Below are positions 1 through 7,817 of a stretch of DNA of 14,939 nt, piece after piece (the stretch's first letter is position 1; each line of letters opens with the position of its first letter). Under the pieces are notes generated by a model. The model ran no database searches and had not been told where the DNA came from. It was given only the letters and a program-made list of their open reading frames with translations. The translations under genes were made by a program, and so were the position numbers. This DNA comes from Pseudomonadota bacterium (GTDB taxonomy: Bacteria > Pseudomonadota > Alphaproteobacteria > Sphingomonadales > Sphingomonadaceae): the NCBI GenBank assembly GCA_023390675.1, contig JAEWCK010000247.1, positions 1 through 14,939 on the forward strand. Reading direction: 5' to 3'.

Positions 1-35
1 GCTACGCCAGACAGCAAGCTGCCAGGCTTCGCTAT

Positions 36-59
36 CCTCTCCCCTATCAAGGGGTGAGG
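36..59. repeat. Short palindrome after the glycosidase gene
   Basis: Two 10-nt arms (36-45 and 50-59) are complementary except for one pair and are separated by a 4-nt loop. The palindrome lies 11 nt past the stop codon of the glycoside hydrolase gene, which is read on the minus strand. It could serve as a transcription terminator stem for that operon, although no clear T-run follows it. It resembles the short GC-rich palindromes seen elsewhere in the window. Bases 1-35 hold a second, weaker imperfect hairpin (about 13-34) and no gene that I can support. Confidence 0.5.
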
Positions 60-70
60 ACGTCCCCAAA

Positions 71-3000
71 CTAAGATCCAGCGAGCCAGCGCACTGCGTT
101 GGCGAGGAAGCGGCGCTGCAACGGCGCAACCATGTCGGGCATGCGGTGGAGCGCGACGCGCATCGCGCCGGCCTTCGCGGTCAGGCTCGCCGCGCCGGTC
201 TGGCGGTCGTGATCGCGGCTGTATCCCGCGATCACTTCCACCCCCGCGCCGTCGACCAGCAGCCCGTTCGACGCCTGTCCGTCGACCTGATGCAGCACGC
301 TCGTCGCCATGTCGGCGGGCACGCCGTCGAACAGCGGATGCGCGCGCAGGAAATTCCAGTTGCCCATCCACGGCGCGCGCAAATTGCCGACCTGCCCCGC
401 ATAGGCGAACAGCCCCAGCCCCGCGAGCTGCTTCGCCACTCCGTCCGCCAGCCCGTCCTCGGGCACCAAGGCGAGCAGCGGCATACCGCCCCGCACCGCG
501 GCGAGCACCTCGCCCGGCAATTCGCCGAGCACCAGCGCCGGCTTCTCGCCCTTCTTCGGCTGCGCCTCTAGCCCGGTCTGCTCGCCCACCTGACGCCGCT
601 TGATCTCGTCGGCCTTGAGCCCCTGCGCGATCAGGCCGTCATAGCGGGCTCCGCTCCGGCAATCCTCGATCGTCACCCCGTCGAGCCTCGCCAGCTCGGC
701 GCGGAGCGTAGCGGCGATTCCCGACACGCCGATGCGCAGCGGTCGCGCCGGCGCGGGGCCCGGCCCGACCACCCAGAATTCGCGCTCGAACGCCGCCTGC
801 GGATGCGCCGAATGCACGAAGCGCAAGCGGTGGCTCCCCTCGCGCGTAAAGGCCGGCAGCGCCACCCGCTCGGCGACGAGCTGCCCCATCACATCGGGCA
901 CGAAGCCGGGCACGTCGTAGCTGCCCGCCGCCCGCTCGACGCCCGAAGGATCGACCACCGAAAGCCGCAGCGTCCCCGGCGTCGCCGCGCCGGTGTCGTT
1001 GAACAGCCAGAGATCGACCAATGCCGCCTCGCCCGGCGCATAGACCAGCCGGCGCTGCCTGACGCACGGCCGCACCGGAAGCAGGCTGCCGCGCACCAGC
1101 GCGGGATCGGCCTTGAACCCGCGCAGATTGTCGACGATCCCCGAATGGTTCTCGATCGCGGTGCTTTCCCACCCGCTGATGCACGCGATGTCGACTGCGT
1201 CGCCCAGCCGGATATTCTCGAGATAATTGCCCCACGCCTCGTAGCATTTGCGCCCGATCGACAGGTACAGCGCCTCGGCAGTCGGAAAGGCCGTGCGGAA
1301 CCCCCATTTGTCGAGGAACGCCTCGGCCCCCGCCAGCACTGCCTTGTGGTCGGCGAGGTCGTAGGACTTGCCCCCCCGCGCCTCGATCTCGCGGACCATC
1401 GCGGCGTGATTGTCCGCCACCGCGCAGCCTTCCATCTCGCCGAACTCGACGATGAAGGGCTTGCCCGTCTGCTGGTGGATGTAGACGTCCTTCGACTGGT
1501 AGAATTTGTCGTACCACTGGTCCGCGGCGCCCTGATGGTTGTTCCACCAGCCGCCCCATTGCTCGACGTCCGATCGCCAGTAATGGTCGCTGTACGGCAG
1601 ATACATCGCCTGCGCCGCGCCGCGCTGGACGAAACCGTCGTTGAGCACCACCGCACGGCTCGGATCGGCCTGATGCATCGCCAGCAGCACGGCCTGCACG
1701 TCGGGGTTGGCGAGGTTCGCGCCGATCTCGTTCTGCAGCGTGTAGTGCGCGAGGCTCGGGTGCGAGCGGAAGGTCTTCACCATCGCGACGCATTTGGCGA
1801 CCAGATAGTCGCGGCTGAACCGGTCGGCCGCGGACAGCGTCTCGCCGGGCTTCAGGTCGCGCGCGATCGCGTGCCGCCCGCCGCCGGGCTCCATCACGCG
1901 GAGCAGCCCCATCGCGTCCTGCGCGGCAAGCACCTCCTCCTTGCCGACATTGCGGTGAAAATGGAGGCAATTGAGCCCCAGCGCCTTGGCCGAGGTCACT
2001 TCGCGCTTCGCCAGCTCGGGCGTCGGCCACAGCCCGTTATACCCCCAATAGCCCCATGAGATCGCCGAATAGAGCTTGATCCGCCGCCCGTTCAAACGGA
2101 GCACGGCATCGGTGCCGAGCCCGTCGGGCGCGAACCAGCGAAAGCCGAACTGCACCTCGCGGCTGTCCTCGCCCCAGCCGAAGCGCAGGCGATAGAGATG
2201 CGGCGCGTTGAGGTCCCAGAGCTTCGCGTCGGCCGATTTGAGGCGGAACACTGCAGTCGCGAGCGTGCCGTCGAGCGTCAGCGATTCGAGAGTCGCCGCG
2301 CCCCGCGCGCCGACCAGCGTCACGCTCGCGCGCTTGCGGAGTCGCGCGATGTCGCGCGGCGCTGTGGCGAAGCGCACCTGCATATGCGCGGTCACCACGC
2401 GCGGATCGGGGGTATTGAGCACCCATGCGTCCTCGATATGCGCGTCGATCGGATGCGCGCTCAGCGTCATCCCGCGATCGATTCCGCCGAAGCCGTGCGA
2501 GGCGAACAGCTTGGCCGCGCCCCACATCAGCGTCGTCGAATCGCGCCAGTCGTAGCGCCCGCCGGGATTGGTGATCCGGATCGCCAGCCGGTTCGCGCCG
2601 CCGGGCCGCATCGCGTCGGTCAGGTCGCAATGGATCGGCAGCTCGGACATGATCGAATAGCCGACGAGCTTCTCGTTCAGATAGACTTCGGCGCGCAGCC
2701 GCGCCCCGCGGATGTGGAGCATCACGCGCTTGCCCGCGGCCCCCGCGGGAATATCGATGCTGCGATACCACCACGAGACGCCGCGATACGCGCCGTTCTG
2801 CGGCACCGCATCGTCCTCGGCATAGCGATATTCGTCGCCGGTGTAGGGCCGCTCGCCGAATGTGCCCCACAGATGCTCCTCCACCGTGGTCGGCAGCGTC
2901 ACCGCCAGGCTCTCGGCCTTCCACAGCGCCTCCCAGCCGCCGGTGGGCGGGTTCACCGCCAGCGCGGCGAGATCGACCTGGGCGGGCAGGTAGATGCGGT

Positions 3001-3154
3001 CGTCGGCGTATCTGGCATCGCGGTCGATCCACAGCCGCCAGCCCTGGTCGGGCACTTCCGCCAGCACCGGCGCCGCGTGCGTCGAGGGGATGAAGCCGAT
3101 CGCGACGCCTGCGCTCGCGGTGCCGAGAAAGGTCCGCCGGGTGATGCTCGTCAT
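71..3154 (-). CDS. Tat-exported glycoside hydrolase family 2 protein (beta-galactosidase/glucuronidase-like)
   Basis: This 1027-residue protein should hydrolyse beta-linked sugars outside the cytoplasm. The N-terminus has a twin-arginine signal (TRRTFLG, R6-R7), then a hydrophobic stretch and an alanine-rich cleavage region near residue 28. A jelly-roll sugar-binding domain (about 85-220), an immunoglobulin-like domain and a TIM barrel (about 340-650) follow in the family 2 order. Likely acid/base is E476 in LQNEIG; likely nucleophile is E570 in VEFGEMEG, a spacing close to that of beta-glucuronidase. Residues from about 805 to the end form an extra alpha/beta domain with HPLFDGVP, reminiscent of glutamine-amidotransferase-like domains on some glycosidases. 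I chose the ATG at 3154 because an AGGAGAGAG ribosome site precedes it; the in-frame GTG at 3172 lies inside that site. It is the last gene of the sugar operon, 14 nt after the dehydrogenase. Family is confident; substrate is unknown, perhaps a fucose- or galactose-containing glycan. Confidence 0.88.
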   Translation of the reverse strand: MTSITRRTFLGTASAGVAIGFIPSTHAAPVLAEVPDQGWRLWIDRDARYADDRIYLPAQVDLAALAVNPPTGGWEALWKAESLAVTLPTTVEEHLWGTFGERPYTGDEYRYAEDDAVPQNGAYRGVSWWYRSIDIPAGAAGKRVMLHIRGARLRAEVYLNEKLVGYSIMSELPIHCDLTDAMRPGGANRLAIRITNPGGRYDWRDSTTLMWGAAKLFASHGFGGIDRGMTLSAHPIDAHIEDAWVLNTPDPRVVTAHMQVRFATAPRDIARLRKRASVTLVGARGAATLESLTLDGTLATAVFRLKSADAKLWDLNAPHLYRLRFGWGEDSREVQFGFRWFAPDGLGTDAVLRLNGRRIKLYSAISWGYWGYNGLWPTPELAKREVTSAKALGLNCLHFHRNVGKEEVLAAQDAMGLLRVMEPGGGRHAIARDLKPGETLSAADRFSRDYLVAKCVAMVKTFRSHPSLAHYTLQNEIGANLANPDVQAVLLAMHQADPSRAVVLNDGFVQRGAAQAMYLPYSDHYWRSDVEQWGGWWNNHQGAADQWYDKFYQSKDVYIHQQTGKPFIVEFGEMEGCAVADNHAAMVREIEARGGKSYDLADHKAVLAGAEAFLDKWGFRTAFPTAEALYLSIGRKCYEAWGNYLENIRLGDAVDIACISGWESTAIENHSGIVDNLRGFKADPALVRGSLLPVRPCVRQRRLVYAPGEAALVDLWLFNDTGAATPGTLRLSVVDPSGVERAAGSYDVPGFVPDVMGQLVAERVALPAFTREGSHRLRFVHSAHPQAAFEREFWVVGPGPAPARPLRIGVSGIAATLRAELARLDGVTIEDCRSGARYDGLIAQGLKADEIKRRQVGEQTGLEAQPKKGEKPALVLGELPGEVLAAVRGGMPLLALVPEDGLADGVAKQLAGLGLFAYAGQVGNLRAPWMGNWNFLRAHPLFDGVPADMATSVLHQVDGQASNGLLVDGAGVEVIAGYSRDHDRQTGAASLTAKAGAMRVALHRMPDMVAPLQRRFLANAVRWLAGS

Positions 3155-3168
3155 GCGACTCTCTCTCC

Positions 3169-4185
3169 TCACAGCGCCACGATCGCCTTGATGACGCCCG
3201 TTTCAGGGCGCATCCATAGGCCAAGCGCCTGCGGCAGCGCCGCCAGTGGCGCGCTGTGCGTGTGCATCGCCTCCACCGGCACTTCATGCGCGCGGATCGC
3301 CGCGATCACTGCCTCGAAATCGGCGGCCGTCGCGTTCCGGCTGCCGAGCAGCGCCATCTCGCGCTTGTGGAATTCGGGATCGGAGAAGGCGATATCCGCC
3401 GACACTACCGAGACGAGCACATAGCTGCCGCCATGCGCGACATAATCGAACCCCGCCTCCATCGCTGCGGGGCTGCCGGTGCAGTCGAACACGACGTCGA
3501 ACATGTCGCCGCCGCTGATCGCCGAGAGCCGCGCCGGCACGTCCTCGTCGGTTGTCACCATCGCCTCGCAGCCCAGCCGCTCGAAGCAGAAGCCCGCGCG
3601 CGCCGCATTGGCGTCGAGCACGGTCACGCGGTCGCCGCGCCGCGCCGCGAACAGGGTCACTGCCATTCCGATCGGCCCCGCGCCGGCCACCAGCGTCCGC
3701 TGCCCCGGCCGCGCCGCGCTGCGCCCGACCGCGTGCCGCCCGATCGCGAGGAATTCGACCATCGCCGCAGCGTCGAGCGACAGGCCTTGGGCGCCGATCA
3801 CGAAGCGCGCGTCGATCGCGAGATATTCGGCGAGCCCGCCGTCGCGGTGCACGCCGAGCACCGCGAGCCGCGTGCAGCAATTGGTCCGCCCCGCGCGGCA
3901 CGCATTGCAGTCGCCGCACGAGAGATAGGGCATCACGCACACCGTCTGCCCGGCCGCGAACCGTCCCGCCTCGTCGCCCTCGACGATTTCGCCCGCCAGC
4001 TCGTGGCCTATGATCCGCGGATATTCGAGATAGGGCTGGGTGCCGCGGAAGATGTGATAGTCGGTTCCGCACATGCCGACGCGGCGGACGCGGATCAGCA
4101 CTTCGCCGGGACCGCGCGCCGGGCGCTCGCGCCGGTCGAGCGCCAGCTCGCCCGGGCGCGTGCACACGACCACGTCCATGCTCAT
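3169..4185 (-). CDS. Zinc-dependent medium-chain dehydrogenase, L-galactonate oxidoreductase-like
   Basis: The 338-residue protein is a zinc alcohol/polyol dehydrogenase (MDR superfamily). Visible catalytic zinc ligands are C39 (CGTD), H61-E62 (GHE) and E144. The structural zinc site is C90, C93, C96 and C104. The nucleotide-binding loop is GAGPIG at 168-173. Several stretches (PYLSCGDCNACRAGRTNCC, GVHRDGGLAEYL, FSDPEFHKREM, LLGSRNAT) match from memory the pattern of E. coli LgoD/YjjN, which oxidises L-galactonate to D-tagaturonate. A sugar-acid substrate such as L-galactonate or L-fuconate therefore fits. The start at 4185 forms an ATGA overlap with the FucP stop, implying translational coupling; a second in-frame ATG six bases later is possible. 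The enzyme would act in the cytoplasm on sugar brought in by the symporter. The RspB/threonine-dehydrogenase-like subgroup is the alternative. Superfamily is certain; substrate is inferred. Confidence 0.85.
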   Translation of the reverse strand: MSMDVVVCTRPGELALDRRERPARGPGEVLIRVRRVGMCGTDYHIFRGTQPYLEYPRIIGHELAGEIVEGDEAGRFAAGQTVCVMPYLSCGDCNACRAGRTNCCTRLAVLGVHRDGGLAEYLAIDARFVIGAQGLSLDAAAMVEFLAIGRHAVGRSAARPGQRTLVAGAGPIGMAVTLFAARRGDRVTVLDANAARAGFCFERLGCEAMVTTDEDVPARLSAISGGDMFDVVFDCTGSPAAMEAGFDYVAHGGSYVLVSVVSADIAFSDPEFHKREMALLGSRNATAADFEAVIAAIRAHEVPVEAMHTHSAPLAALPQALGLWMRPETGVIKAIVAL

Positions 4186-5438
4186 GCGGTTCGTCGGGCC
4201 GATGCGGCGAAGAACAGGATCACGCCGAAGCACAGGGCCGGTACGAGCATCGCAGTGGCGATGCTCGTCTTGTCCGAGATCCAGCCCATCGCGCCGGTGA
4301 GCGCTGCGCCGCCGATGATCGCCATGACGATCAGCGACGCTCCCCATTTGCGCAAGGGTCCGAGCCCCTCGACGCCCAGCGCGAAGATCGTCGGGAACTG
4401 GATCGACATGAAGAAGCTCGCCGCGACGAGCGCATAGAGTCCGATCTGCCCGCCGGCGAGCGCAGCGACGGCGGCGAGCGCCAGCGCGATCGCGGCAAAG
4501 GCGCCGAGGAGCAGGGCAGGCGCCACGCGGCTCATCAGCGCGGTCCCCGCGAACCGGCCGACCGCGAAGAGCACGAGGCTGGCGAACAGCATGTCCGCCG
4601 CGGCCTTCTCGCCGATGCCCGGCACGTTTGCCTGCGCGTAGCGGATGGTGAAGCTCCACATGCCGACCTGCGCGCCGACATAGAAGAATTGCGCGAGCGC
4701 CGCGAAGAGCAAGCGGGGCTTGCCGAAGATCTCGCGGAAGCGGCGGCCTTCGGTCGCGCTTTCGTCATGCACTTCGCCGGTGGGGAAGCGGATCAGCATC
4801 GCGGCGACCGCGAAGCACAACACGAGCACGCCGAGAAACAGGTACGGTCCCTGCACCGCGAGCGTTTCGGCGCGGTACCAGGCCAGCCGCTGCGCCTCGC
4901 TCATCGCCGCGAGCGCGGCTTCGTCGTGATGGATGCCCGACAGGATGAAGGTCCGTCCGATGAAGATGCCGGCGAGCGAGCCGAGCGGGTTCGCCGCCTG
5001 CGCCCAGTTGATCCGCCGCGCCGCGCCTGCCGGATCGCCCAATTCGGTCATCAGTGGATTGGCCGAAGTCTCGAGGAAGGCGAGCCCGCATGCGATCACG
5101 AACAGGGCGAGGAGGAAGAGCTGATACTGGCTCGCCGCCGCCGCGGGATAGAAGAGCAGCGCGCCGACGCCGTAGAGCACCAGCCCGGTGACGATCGCCG
5201 CCTTGTACCCCTTTGCGCGCATCACGAACGAGGCGGGGATCGCGAGCAGGAAATAGCCGAGATAGAAGACCTGCTGGACGAAGCTCGTCCCGAAGTCGGA
5301 GAGGACGAACGCCTTCTTGAACTGCGCGATCAGGATGTCGTTCAGATTGTTCGCGACTCCCCACAGGAAGAACAGGCTCACCGTGAGCGCGATCGCCGGC
5401 AAATAGGAGCGCCGCCCTTCCGCTGTGTCCATCTCCAT
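4182..5438 (-). CDS. fucP: L-fucose:H+ symporter, FucP family (MFS)
   Basis: The 418-residue inner-membrane protein has the twelve-helix pattern of the major facilitator superfamily. It follows E. coli FucP closely as I recall it: the first helix has LWGVANNLNDIL, the fourth FLETSANP, and later segments YVGAQVGMWSF, FFMSIQFPTIFALG and LIVMAIIGG also match. The two acidic residues that carry protons and bind fucose in E. coli FucP (D46 and E135) correspond to D34 and E123, with the same spacing of 89. Transport of L-fucose or the related L-galactose is therefore well supported. The gene starts 18 nt after the SDR stop and overlaps the next gene by 4 nt. A purine-rich site (AGAGAGGGG) precedes the start; an in-frame ATG two codons later (5432) sits at an equally good or better distance, so the N-terminus is uncertain by two residues. 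Confidence 0.9.
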   Translation of the reverse strand: MEMDTAEGRRSYLPAIALTVSLFFLWGVANNLNDILIAQFKKAFVLSDFGTSFVQQVFYLGYFLLAIPASFVMRAKGYKAAIVTGLVLYGVGALLFYPAAAASQYQLFLLALFVIACGLAFLETSANPLMTELGDPAGAARRINWAQAANPLGSLAGIFIGRTFILSGIHHDEAALAAMSEAQRLAWYRAETLAVQGPYLFLGVLVLCFAVAAMLIRFPTGEVHDESATEGRRFREIFGKPRLLFAALAQFFYVGAQVGMWSFTIRYAQANVPGIGEKAAADMLFASLVLFAVGRFAGTALMSRVAPALLLGAFAAIALALAAVAALAGGQIGLYALVAASFFMSIQFPTIFALGVEGLGPLRKWGASLIVMAIIGGAALTGAMGWISDKTSIATAMLVPALCFGVILFFAASARRTA

Positions 5439-5456
5439 CCCCTCTCTCTTGTCTCG

Positions 5457-6233
5457 TCAGTCGAGCGCGCGGTCGAGGTGGGTGTACCCCCCGTCGACGA
5501 AGACCCATTGCCCGGTGGTGTGCCCCGCGCGTTCGGACAGCAGGAAGACGACCGTGTCGGCGATCTCGCGATCCTCGGTCATGCGCTTGCCGAGCGGGAT
5601 GCGCGCGGTGATCTGCGCGAGCTTGGCCTGCGGGTCGTCGAACGTCTCGATCCAGCTCGCATAGAGCGGCGTCATCACCTCGGCGGGGATCACGGCGTTG
5701 ACGCGCACCCCGTCGGGCGCCAGCGCCGCCGCCCATTCGCGGGTGAGGCCGAGCTGCGCCGCCTTGGCCGCGACATAGCCGCTCGTGCCGCCCTGGCCGG
5801 TCACCGCGGTCTTGGACGAGATGTTGACGATCGCCCCCTTGCTCGCGCGCAGATGCGGCAGGCAGTGGTGCGCCATCCCGAAATAATGGCCGAGATTGCT
5901 GGTGACCGAGGCGAGGAAGTCGGCGGTGCTCGACTCCAGCCCGACCCCGTCGTTGGTCCCGGCATTGTTGACCAGCCCGTGCACGCCGCGCCCCTTGCCC
6001 GCGACTTCCGCCACCGCCGCGGCGCAGGCGTCGTCGTCGGTCATCTCGGTCTGCAGGAAGATCGTCTCGGGCTGGAGCGCGCGGATCCTCGCCTCGAACT
6101 CCGCCTTCAGCGGGCTGCGCGCGAGGATCGCCGGGATCGCGCCTTCCCCGGCGAGCGCGAGCGAGATCGCCCCGCCGATCCCCGCACCGCCCCCGGTGAC
6201 GATCACCGTCCTGCCCTCGAGCCCCAGCTTCAT
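5457..6233 (-). CDS. SDR oxidoreductase, probable L-fucose dehydrogenase
   Basis: This 258-residue cytoplasmic short-chain dehydrogenase would oxidise L-fucose (and perhaps L-galactose) to the aldonolactone with NAD(P)+, the first step of the non-phosphorylating fucose route. The cofactor motif TGGGAGIG begins at T13, NNAG is 89-92, the catalytic serine is S140, and YVAAK supplies Y153 and K157. The C-terminal end, FVDGGYTHLDRAL, resembles L-fucose dehydrogenases as I remember them. Adjacency to FucP strengthens the call, although SDR substrate assignments are often wrong. I chose the ATG at 6233 because GGGAGG stands 7 nt before it (6241-6246) and because MKLGLEG is where family members usually begin; the open frame continues upstream to 6299 but those residues are atypical. 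It is the first gene of the four-gene operon. Other sugar or steroid dehydrogenases of the same class remain possible. Confidence 0.82.
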   Translation of the reverse strand: MKLGLEGRTVIVTGGGAGIGGAISLALAGEGAIPAILARSPLKAEFEARIRALQPETIFLQTEMTDDDACAAAVAEVAGKGRGVHGLVNNAGTNDGVGLESSTADFLASVTSNLGHYFGMAHHCLPHLRASKGAIVNISSKTAVTGQGGTSGYVAAKAAQLGLTREWAAALAPDGVRVNAVIPAEVMTPLYASWIETFDDPQAKLAQITARIPLGKRMTEDREIADTVVFLLSERAGHTTGQWVFVDGGYTHLDRALD

Positions 6234-6347
6234 GCGCCGACCTCCCGCGCGCGTCATAGCACGCCGCGCGCCCGCGCCAATCCGCTTCCTCATCACCAAT
6301 GACGAAAGCTTTTATATATGGAAGCTCGGCGCCGCCCCGGCAGGCCG
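6234..6347 (-). promoter_or_regulatory. Upstream region of the sugar operon
   Basis: This 114-nt gap separates the stop of the outer-membrane lipoprotein gene from the SDR start, so the sugar operon promoter should lie here. On the minus strand TTGGCG and TATGAC are 16 nt apart, with the second about 30 nt before the start codon; this is a weak promoter guess. Further upstream is an AT-rich patch (TATATAAAAGC near 6306-6320) and a loosely symmetrical stretch around 6286-6311 that might bind a regulator. I see no convincing terminator for the efflux operon. Confidence 0.3.
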
Positions 6348-7817
6348 TTATTCCGCCCCGAGCGGCTTCGGCCCGCCCTCCGCCGAGTCGAGCAGCGAAT
6401 CCCCGCCCAGCGTCCGATAGAGCGCCACGAGGTTGCTCGCCTGGGTCAGCCGCGTCTGGATCAGCCGCCGCTCGGCCGCATAGAGCGAGCGCTGCGCGTC
6501 GAGGCTCGAGAGGAACGGCTCGATCCCCCCGCGATAGCGCGCTTCGGTGAGGCGGAAGGTATCCGCCGCCGCGTCGCGCTGGCGCGTGTCGGCCGCGAGC
6601 TGGTCGCCGATCGTCCCGCGCCGCGCGAGCGCGTCGGAGACTTCGCGGAACGCCGTCTGGATCGCCTGCTCATAGGCCGCCACCGCCGCGTCGCGCTGCG
6701 CCTCGCTCAGCTGGACGCCCGCGCGCCCCGCGCCGGCATTGAAGATCGGATAGTTCGCGTTCGCCCCCGCCGACCAGTTGAACCCGCCGCCCGAGAACAA
6801 CCCGGTGAGCGCATTGCTGGCGAAGCCGAGGATCCCGGTCAGCGAGATCCGCGGAAACAAGGCCGCGCGCGCCGCGCCGATCTCGGCATTGGCCGCGCGC
6901 AATTGATATTCGGCCTGCACCACGTCGGGCCGGCGCAGCAGCACTCCCGAATCGATCCCCGCGGGCAGCTCGGCGATCGTCGGCGCCGCCGCCTCGATCG
7001 AAACGGGCAGCAGCGCCGGATCGACTTCCGCCCCCACCAGCAGCCGCAGCGCGTTGACGTCCTGCGCCAGCGCGGTCCGCTGCTCGGCCAGGTCGGATTG
7101 CGCGGTGGCGAGCGTCTGCTCGGCCTGCGCCAGGTCGGTGCGCGGCGCGATCCCGCCCTCCAGCCGAGCCCTGGTCAGCCGCACGCTGCGCTCGGCATTG
7201 GCGGCGGTGTCCTCGGCGATCTTGAGCAGGCTCGCATCGGCTGCGTGGTTGAGCCACGCGTCGGCGATGTCGCTCACCAGCACGAGCCGCACGCTGCGCG
7301 CCGCCGCCTCGGTCGCGAACCAGCGGTTCTGCTCGGCCGCGGTCAGCGAGGCGACGCGTCCGAACAGGTCGAGCTCGAACGAGGTCACCCCGACATCCGC
7401 CGAGAAGCGCGTATCGGTCGATTGCCCGCGCCCGCCCGATACGCCCGCTCCCGCGCCGGCATCGAGCTGCGGCAGCCGGTCGGCGCGCTGGATGCGGTAT
7501 TGCGCGCGCGCCGCGGCGATGTTGGCGGCGGCGATCCTGAGGTCGCGATTGTTCGCCAGCGCCTGCTCGACCAGCTTCTGCAGCCGCGCATCGCGGAAGA
7601 TCTCGCGCCACGTCACTGCGGGCAGCGCCGCCTCGCTCCGGCGCAGATAGGCATCGCCCACCGGCCACGAAGGCGGCACCGGCGCTTCGGGGCGCACATA
7701 TTCGGGCGCCATCGACGTGCACCCCGCCAGCGCGAGCGCGGCAAGCGTAACGCCAATCCTCCCCCGCAAGGGGGAGAATCGGGGCAAGTCGAAATGGATG
7801 GGATCGAACCGCCTCAC
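6348..7817 (-). CDS. RND efflux outer-membrane lipoprotein, OprM/NodT family
   Basis: This 489-residue protein should form the outer-membrane channel of the tripartite pump encoded upstream. The lipobox LAGC places the lipidated cysteine at residue 33. The mature part has the two repeats of the outer-membrane efflux family with long helical segments (for example NNRDLRIAAANIAAARAQYR and the related C-terminal repeat), RRPDVVQAEYQLRAANAEIG and ALFPRISLTG, typical of OprM. The start is a GTG at 7817 that overlaps the pump stop (GTGA), with GGGAGG 7 nt upstream (7825-7830). An open frame continues much further upstream but there it only shadows the pump gene. The region before the hydrophobic core of the signal peptide is unusually long (about 20 residues), and residues 14-20 are encoded by a palindrome. 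A TTG at codon 17 would give a more ordinary signal peptide but lacks a ribosome site. Confidence 0.88.
   Translation of the reverse strand: MRRFDPIHFDLPRFSPLRGRIGVTLAALALAGCTSMAPEYVRPEAPVPPSWPVGDAYLRRSEAALPAVTWREIFRDARLQKLVEQALANNRDLRIAAANIAAARAQYRIQRADRLPQLDAGAGAGVSGGRGQSTDTRFSADVGVTSFELDLFGRVASLTAAEQNRWFATEAAARSVRLVLVSDIADAWLNHAADASLLKIAEDTAANAERSVRLTRARLEGGIAPRTDLAQAEQTLATAQSDLAEQRTALAQDVNALRLLVGAEVDPALLPVSIEAAAPTIAELPAGIDSGVLLRRPDVVQAEYQLRAANAEIGAARAALFPRISLTGILGFASNALTGLFSGGGFNWSAGANANYPIFNAGAGRAGVQLSEAQRDAAVAAYEQAIQTAFREVSDALARRGTIGDQLAADTRQRDAAADTFRLTEARYRGGIEPFLSSLDAQRSLYAAERRLIQTRLTQASNLVALYRTLGGDSLLDSAEGGPKPLGAE
7759..7776. repeat. Palindrome inside the signal-peptide coding region
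   Basis: Two perfect 7-nt arms (CTCCCCC and GGGGGAG) enclose a GCAA loop. Read on the minus strand its core, CCCCCTTGCGGGGG, resembles the palindrome at 14918-14939, which has CCCGCTTGCGGG at its centre. Inside the outer-membrane lipoprotein gene it encodes residues 14-20 (FSPLRGR), between the start codon and the hydrophobic core of the signal peptide. Confidence 0.6.

Noticed and set aside
3155..3172. GTG at 3172 as the start of the glycoside hydrolase
   Set aside because: Its bases form the ribosome site for the ATG at 3154 and overlap the previous stop; starting at 3154 gives a standard Tat signal.
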